Notes under the pieces: generated by a model | Databases searched by the model: none | Told to the model about the DNA's origin: nothing | The model's input: only the letters and a program-made list of their open reading frames with translations | Program-made: the position numbers and the translations under genes | Part shown: in pieces, positions 33,686 to 37,782 of the stretch | Layout of the letters: the number at the start of each line of letters is the position of its first letter | How positions within the stretch are numbered: the first letter of the stretch is position 1 | Assembly: GCA_019894975.1 (NCBI GenBank) | Contig: JAGXNO010000037.1 | Span: 1-37,782 of the forward strand | Origin: Promethearchaeota archaeon | Lineage (GTDB): Archaea; Asgardarchaeota; Lokiarchaeia; Sigyniarchaeales; SOKP01 | Length of the DNA stretch: 37,782 bases | Reading direction: 5' to 3'

Positions 33686-34582
33686 TCACTCCTCCTTATT
33701 AGAATTATTTAGCAATTTTTTTTTATCTTCATCAATATTTACTTCTTGCTGAACTTCATACTTAGTTTCTTCATCTACATTCTTTCTATAAATTATATCC
33801 CGTCTTTGTTCAGCATATTTGTTTACTTTTAATTTTCTTGCAATATGTGGTCCTAGGTAGATCCAACCTGGTTCTAAATATTGATTTGGAACAGTTGCAG
33901 TAAAAGCACCTACTACTGATTCATCGCCCATTATAGTTCCTGGGGAAATATTTGATACCCCTCCAACAACAGTATAATCACCTAGAATAACTTTTTTGAT
34001 AATTAAATACTTACCCACAACCATCGAGCTCATTACCACACAGCCTTGACCTACTGTAACATTTCTCCCAAATTCAATAAATCCTCCATCCGCCCAAGCA
34101 TCTTGCATGTGACTGGAAAAGTCTACTCTAATTCCTAACCATCTAAACCCCCACATAACAATCCAAGGTAATGGTCCATTATTCATAAACCAAAAAACTA
34201 ATTTTTTTAACTCTACTCTCAATCTCCAAAATTCAAAATCTTGATCACCTTCTTCGGCTCTAAAGACCCCTTCTTTTGGTTTATGAATCATATTTATCAT
34301 GAGAAGGAATCCTTTTGTAAAAAGTGCGACACCAAAAACAAACACAAAATATAAAATAAATATCCAGACGGGTAGAAGAAACATAGTAACTACCCAATTA
34401 TTTATTATCATTGACATATCAAAAAAAAAAGCAGTCGCCATATAACCTGAGGCCCATATAATAGGAATATAGAAAATTAGAAATTTGATACCGATTTTAC
34501 TAACAGCACTAGTAGTTACGAAATCAATGGCATAATCAATCTTCTCTGAATTTAATTTCTCTTTATCTAATGAATCACTCAT
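33686..34582 (-). CDS. Two-TM + hexapeptide module 2, split-cassette copy
   Basis: A 298-residue M2 protein, aligned with residues 335-end of the fused proteins: YAIDFVTTSAVSKIGIKFL, two TM segments (about 33-52 and 63-92), MIHKPKEGVF, FEFWRLRVELKK, LbH repeats (VTVGQGCVVMSSMVVGKY, VGGVSNISPGTIMGDE) and tail YEVQQEVNIDEDKKKLL. The ATG overlaps the M1 stop by four bases (ATGA), suggesting coupled translation. That the split falls exactly in the linker of the fused homologues shows that M1 and M2 are separable functional units. Confidence 0.83.
   Translation of the reverse strand: MSDSLDKEKLNSEKIDYAIDFVTTSAVSKIGIKFLIFYIPIIWASGYMATAFFFDMSMIINNWVVTMFLLPVWIFILYFVFVFGVALFTKGFLLMINMIHKPKEGVFRAEEGDQDFEFWRLRVELKKLVFWFMNNGPLPWIVMWGFRWLGIRVDFSSHMQDAWADGGFIEFGRNVTVGQGCVVMSSMVVGKYLIIKKVILGDYTVVGGVSNISPGTIMGDESVVGAFTATVPNQYLEPGWIYLGPHIARKLKVNKYAEQRRDIIYRKNVDEETKYEVQQEVNIDEDKKKLLNNSNKEE
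33691..33697 (-). promoter_or_regulatory. Ribosome binding site AAGGAGG of the M3 gene
   Basis: The minus strand reads AAGGAGGAGTGAAAAGGATG. Spacing of ten bases to ATG 33680 is normal, whereas GTG 33689 would leave one base. This decides the start. Confidence 0.65.
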
Positions 34583-35499
34583 TTATTTCTTCTCTTGATT
34601 TTTTCTTTTTTTTTAATTTCTTGCGAACTAATTTTTAGTTCTTCTGCTCTTTCTAAATCTTCTTCAGATATTTGTAGGTAATCTATAACTTTTCTTTTGA
34701 AAATCTTTCTTAAGGGGGTTCCAAAATAAAAATTATCTCCTTTCAGAATATTATATTTTGTAGCTCCTGTCATAGGTAACCACCATGAATTGTTACCTGT
34801 GTCTACACCAGGAGCAAAACAGTTGAATGCTGCAGCAGTAACATTATCACCGATTTTAACTTTAGCAAATGATATATTACCGAACACTCCTTCCACTGCA
34901 TGGGAACTTATTGCCACATTAGTGCCCAAATAAGAATTTTCTCCGATTGAAACAAAACGATCCCCTGCAATCTGTTCTTCAATTACAGATCCTTTGCCAA
35001 TTTTATTGGTCCCTATGAAATTAAACATCCACTTGAGTAACCATGGAAACGGTCCCCTTGAAAAAGCATTTTTAGGATATTTTATGATAAAACTTCGAAA
35101 ATGATAATAGTTTAAAGTTTTACTTGGAATATTCCTTGGAATTATTCCTGATTTAGAAGGGGATCGTTTCTCTGAAATACTCCAAAACCATCGAGTAATT
35201 AAAGCTGTAATAAATAAATGGATTAAGTAGCAAATTATAACTATTAAAGGTAAGGTTAAAGAGGCTATTAAAGAAGGTAAATTCGTAAATAACGAAATAA
35301 AGTTTCTTACGTCTAAAAAGAAAGGTAAATAGAGTAGCATAATAAACATCATAAATATTATAGCAGGTATTAAAAATGAGCCATAGTAGATGATAAAAAA
35401 GGCTGGTAAATACCAATTTAATTGTAAGTCTATTTCTTCTTTGATGAGATGATTATTAGGTTCAATGGTTTCTTTTTCAGATTCTTTTGGTTCACTCAC
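34579..35499 (-). CDS. Two-TM + hexapeptide module 1, split-cassette copy
   Basis: A 306-residue M1 protein that aligns with the first 285 residues of the fused proteins: two long hydrophobic regions (about 27-62 and 76-106), GIIPRNIPSKTLNYYHFRSF, KIGKGSVIEEQ, SSHAVEGVFGNISFAKVKIG, and a basic C-terminal tail (KKKEKIKRRNK). The start is GTG at 35499 (MSEPKESEK), which matches the MSE opening of the fused paralogue and has AGGT upstream. It is the first gene of the M1-M2-M3-nitrilase run. M1 lacks the HKP(K/R)EG strip typical of M2 and M3, so it is the most divergent module class. Confidence 0.82.
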   Translation of the reverse strand: MSEPKESEKETIEPNNHLIKEEIDLQLNWYLPAFFIIYYGSFLIPAIIFMMFIMLLYLPFFLDVRNFISLFTNLPSLIASLTLPLIVIICYLIHLFITALITRWFWSISEKRSPSKSGIIPRNIPSKTLNYYHFRSFIIKYPKNAFSRGPFPWLLKWMFNFIGTNKIGKGSVIEEQIAGDRFVSIGENSYLGTNVAISSHAVEGVFGNISFAKVKIGDNVTAAAFNCFAPGVDTGNNSWWLPMTGATKYNILKGDNFYFGTPLRKIFKRKVIDYLQISEEDLERAEELKISSQEIKKKEKIKRRNK

Positions 35500-35627
35500 A
35501 ATGTATACCTTTTAATGTAATTATAATAATTTTCGGTTGTTTTCTCACTATTTCTTTTGTATATACTCTTGAGTATTTAAAAATTTTCAGATTAAAAATC
35601 GTAGGATAAGTGGAAAAAGCATAATAA

Positions 35628-35638
35628 TTATATATAAG
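35628..35638 (+). promoter_or_regulatory. Putative TATA box of the winged-helix/membrane gene
   Basis: TTATATATAAG centred about 43 bases before the GTG start; a transcript would begin near 35659, just ahead of the GAGGAG ribosome site. It lies in the 176-base divergent gap to the module 1 gene. Confidence 0.5.
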
Positions 35639-35660
35639 ATCTTCATAAGTTCACAATAAA

Positions 35661-35666
35661 GAGGAG
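35661..35666 (+). promoter_or_regulatory. Ribosome binding site GAGGAG selecting a GTG start
   Basis: GAGGAG sits nine bases before GTG 35676, the start of MSDNNLIRDKI; no ATG is available before the conserved helical region. Confidence 0.6.
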
Positions 35667-35675
35667 AAAATATCA

Positions 35676-36518
35676 GTGAGCGATAATAATTTAATAAGGG
35701 ATAAGATTCAAGAAGAAATTGAGAAGAAACTGGATTTATACTTAAGAGAGCATAAAAATGAAGCTTTTACAATAAGAGCTTTAAAAAAAAGATTAGAACC
35801 ATATTTAAAAGATTTTAGTGATAAAGATCTAGAAAATGTTTTAACTCAAATGAGCTCTAATCAAAGAATTCTTTCAACTCAACACAACAACGAGAAATAT
35901 TATTATATTACTGTGGAACTAAATAAATCGAAACAGGCTTATGAGGAAGTTCCTTCAATTGTAAATATCAATCATAAAACTAAAAAGCTTCTAATTAGAA
36001 TGCCAACTAGACAAGGATTAAGAGAAGAAAGATTAACAATAAAAGATTTGATATATTTGAATCATAATAGTAGCGTGGGAATTACAGTTTTTCTGGGGAT
36101 TACGTTAGGTATAATCCTGATTTATTTTAGTAATATTTTTGAAGGGATGTTATCAATTAGTATAGTTATTATTACTGCCTCAATAATTCAAGAATTAATA
36201 GCAAAACATACTGTTTCAAATGAAAACAGATCTTACAATCTACCTATTTACGGTATTATCACAATAGTGATTGATATTATAGGTTTGGTAGCAATAATAT
36301 TTTCGGGGGGATTATTTCCTATCCCTTTTTTTTTTATTGGGTTTTTTTCTGCTATCCCTATTTTATTAACTGCAATTATATTTGCATTTCTAGGTTTTTA
36401 CTATAGAAGGGATTTAAGACCATACTTCGCAATTCTAGGATTGTTTCTTACAATTTTTTTAATTACAATATACCTTTTACCTATAGTATATTCCCTAATA
36501 TTGTTGGAATTTTTTTAA
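35676..36518 (+). CDS. Winged-helix domain fused to a five-TM membrane region
   Basis: A 280-residue protein. Residues about 5-75 look like a winged-helix domain (FTIRALKKRLEPYLKDFSD, QMSSNQRILSTQ, YYYITVEL), about 90-120 form a short linker, and about 130-280 hold five hydrophobic segments, ending LPIVYSLILLEFF. It may sense a membrane signal and bind DNA or a protein partner. It is divergent from the split M1-M2-M3 cassette, sharing a 176-base region with promoters for both directions, and so could regulate it (inference). No family recognised. Confidence 0.7.
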   Translation: MSDNNLIRDKIQEEIEKKLDLYLREHKNEAFTIRALKKRLEPYLKDFSDKDLENVLTQMSSNQRILSTQHNNEKYYYITVELNKSKQAYEEVPSIVNINHKTKKLLIRMPTRQGLREERLTIKDLIYLNHNSSVGITVFLGITLGIILIYFSNIFEGMLSISIVIITASIIQELIAKHTVSNENRSYNLPIYGIITIVIDIIGLVAIIFSGGLFPIPFFFIGFFSAIPILLTAIIFAFLGFYYRRDLRPYFAILGLFLTIFLITIYLLPIVYSLILLEFF

Positions 36519-36565
36519 TTACTTTTCCCTAATACTACTAAGATTAGAATTGACAAATAAAATAC

Positions 36566-37372
36566 TTATTTTTCCTTTTTCGGGAACCAAGGAAAAAATG
36601 CACTTGTTCTTTTTTTATACTCCGCATACTTGTCATCAGCTCTGTATCGAAAGTTTAACAATCTTATTCCTGAGACTTTAATAATCATATAAGTAATGAA
36701 GAATGGACCGATGACAGAAATAAAGCCAAAAGGTACTGCTAAAGCGATTACAAAGATTCCCCACCATTGAATAACTTCTCCAAAATAATTTGGATGCTGA
36801 GTATACTTCCATAATCCTCGGTCCATTACCTTCCCCTTGTTTTCAGGATTTCGTTTAAATTTATAAAGTTGGTAGTCACCGAGTGTTTCGAAAAGGAAGC
36901 CTATAAACCAAATGATTCCACCAAGCCATAGAGTAATTCCTGAGAAATCTAAAATCTTTAATGAAGGATTATCACTCGTATTTACAAACCATACTGGGAA
37001 GGCGACAATAAAAATTACGAGTCCTTGGAACATATACACCCGTATAAAACTTTTCAAAACTATATTAGTTTTCCATCGTCTTCTCATAGCTTGATACCGA
37101 TAATCTTCTGGTTTGCCTCGATTTCTTATAAAAACATAGGTTGCTAACCTCATTGCCCATATAAAAACTAAGATTGTTACGATAATTTGCCGAATGTTTA
37201 CCTCATTGATGAGAATGGTATATATGACTAAGCTGGATAGTGCTACTATGAAATATCCCGGCCCATAAAATACATCCATTAATCCATTATTCTTCTTAAT
37301 TGTCCCAATGACAAAAGCTATAAAGAGGTAAACAAGTAGAAATAAAGCAGAATAACCAATAGTTGTTAACAT
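36566..37372 (-). CDS. DUF1295-family membrane enzyme
   Basis: A 268-residue polytopic membrane protein with about seven hydrophobic segments and the DUF1295 hallmark DRGLWKYTQHPNYFGEVIQWWG near the C-terminus. A second family feature is GLMDVFYGPGYF near the N-terminus. The family is related to the steroid 5-alpha-reductase/isoprenylcysteine methyltransferase fold and is thought to reduce or methylate lipids; the substrate is unknown. The lipid-facing fold fits the many membrane enzymes in the neighbourhood, but the gene has no shared transcript with them. ATG at 37372 is the start. Confidence 0.88.
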   Translation of the reverse strand: MLTTIGYSALFLLVYLFIAFVIGTIKKNNGLMDVFYGPGYFIVALSSLVIYTILINEVNIRQIIVTILVFIWAMRLATYVFIRNRGKPEDYRYQAMRRRWKTNIVLKSFIRVYMFQGLVIFIVAFPVWFVNTSDNPSLKILDFSGITLWLGGIIWFIGFLFETLGDYQLYKFKRNPENKGKVMDRGLWKYTQHPNYFGEVIQWWGIFVIALAVPFGFISVIGPFFITYMIIKVSGIRLLNFRYRADDKYAEYKKRTSAFFPWFPKKEK

Positions 37373-37782
37373 TTTAATTGAGAAGAAATAAGTTTCTCTT
37401 ACTTAAAATTTTACTCTATGGAACACCAAATACAAATTAAAAATTTAATTCTCTTTTTTTGTTTAAATTCGATGACATATTCAATTGGTTAATCATAATC
37501 AAATACCGACATAAAAACAATAAGAACTTATAGAGATAAAGCAATAAAATTATTACACTTTTGTTAAATATAATTAATAGATTTACACAATTGTACAATA
37601 GTGATGAATAAAAATCGAAATCAATAGCTTAATAAAAATCAACAATAATTTTATATTTGAAGAATAAATAAAAATATAGGTAGGTTAAGGCAATTAAATT
37701 GTTATTTTAATAAGACAGCCGATAAAATTACCAATTTAATTTATCAACAAAAAAGGGATAAATAACATGACCAATAATTCGT
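37373..37782 (-). other. 410-base non-coding stretch to the window end
   Basis: Very AT-rich, with no frame of interest on either strand and no RNA gene that I can recognise. The DUF1295 promoter must be at its left edge. At the right edge GGGATAAATAAC is followed by ATG at 37767 and five codons (MTNNS), which may be the start of a plus-strand gene cut by the window. Confidence 0.5.

Noticed and set aside
1..37782. tRNA, rRNA, CRISPR arrays, insertion sequences, phage or plasmid genes
   Set aside because: I looked for the GGTTCGAATCC-type arm, repeated spacer units, transposase motifs and integrases and found none; short tRNA-like matches were inside coding regions.
37767..37782. New gene beginning at the window end
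   Set aside because: Only five codons are visible, too little to support a coding call; it is mentioned in the last non-coding feature.

Overview
The window is AT-rich, densely coded DNA with short intergenic gaps, TATA boxes about 26 bases before starts, occasional leaderless-looking starts, and GGTGA/GGAGG-type ribosome sites. The gene content (AlaX, M29 peptidases, HdrD/GlpC-type iron-sulfur proteins, FATP-type acyl-CoA synthetase, SDS22-like leucine-rich repeats, and a Ras-like GTPase fragment) fits an Asgard archaeon, most likely Lokiarchaeia-like. That assignment is inference: no rRNA or other decisive marker is present, and I saw no tRNA, CRISPR array, transposase or phage gene.

Layout. 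Positions 1-6.1 kb hold two different aconitases (the C-terminal part of an AcnA-type enzyme, and a complete Aquifex-type enzyme), a SelB/EF-Tu-like protein with a ruined GTPase site, a relic DUF4177-like frame, a gamma-carbonic-anhydrase-like hexapeptide protein lacking two metal histidines, and a methyltransferase. From 6.2 to 11.3 kb lie two coiled-coil proteins, an FMN-binding split-barrel protein, a TatD-type hydrolase, a flavodoxin and a membrane-anchored DUF4097 beta-repeat protein with a palindrome in its promoter. From 11.3 to 16.5 kb a minus-strand operon encodes two tandem glutamate dehydrogenases followed by two HdrD/GlpC-like Fe-S proteins. From 16.7 to 23.9 kb are an M29 aminopeptidase, a leucine-rich-repeat protein, a zinc-ribbon gene with a broken tandem copy, AlaX, a GTPase stub, the FATP-like acyl-CoA synthetase, NIF3 and an NTF2-like protein.

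The most interesting part is 23.9-35.5 kb. It holds six genes built from one kind of unit: two membrane segments followed by a left-handed beta-helix (hexapeptide repeat) domain. They fall into three module classes, called here M1, M2 and M3. One locus has M1-M2 fused plus M3 as a separate gene, a second has only M1-M2 fused, and a third has M1, M2 and M3 as three consecutive genes followed by a nitrilase-family amidase. Two-TM-plus-soluble-domain repeated three times is the architecture of the C-terminal half of the Pls/PosA type of non-ribosomal peptide synthetase (epsilon-poly-lysine synthetase), here without the adenylation and carrier domains. I propose a membrane acyl- or aminoacyl-transferase system with activation supplied in trans. 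The relationship is my reading of sequence patterns and needs a profile search.

The right end carries a winged-helix/membrane protein, a DUF1295 membrane enzyme and a 400-base non-coding stretch. The window also contains several decayed genes, each retaining only part of a frame: the DUF4177-like frame, the second zinc ribbon, the GTPase N-terminus and a radical-SAM N-terminus.
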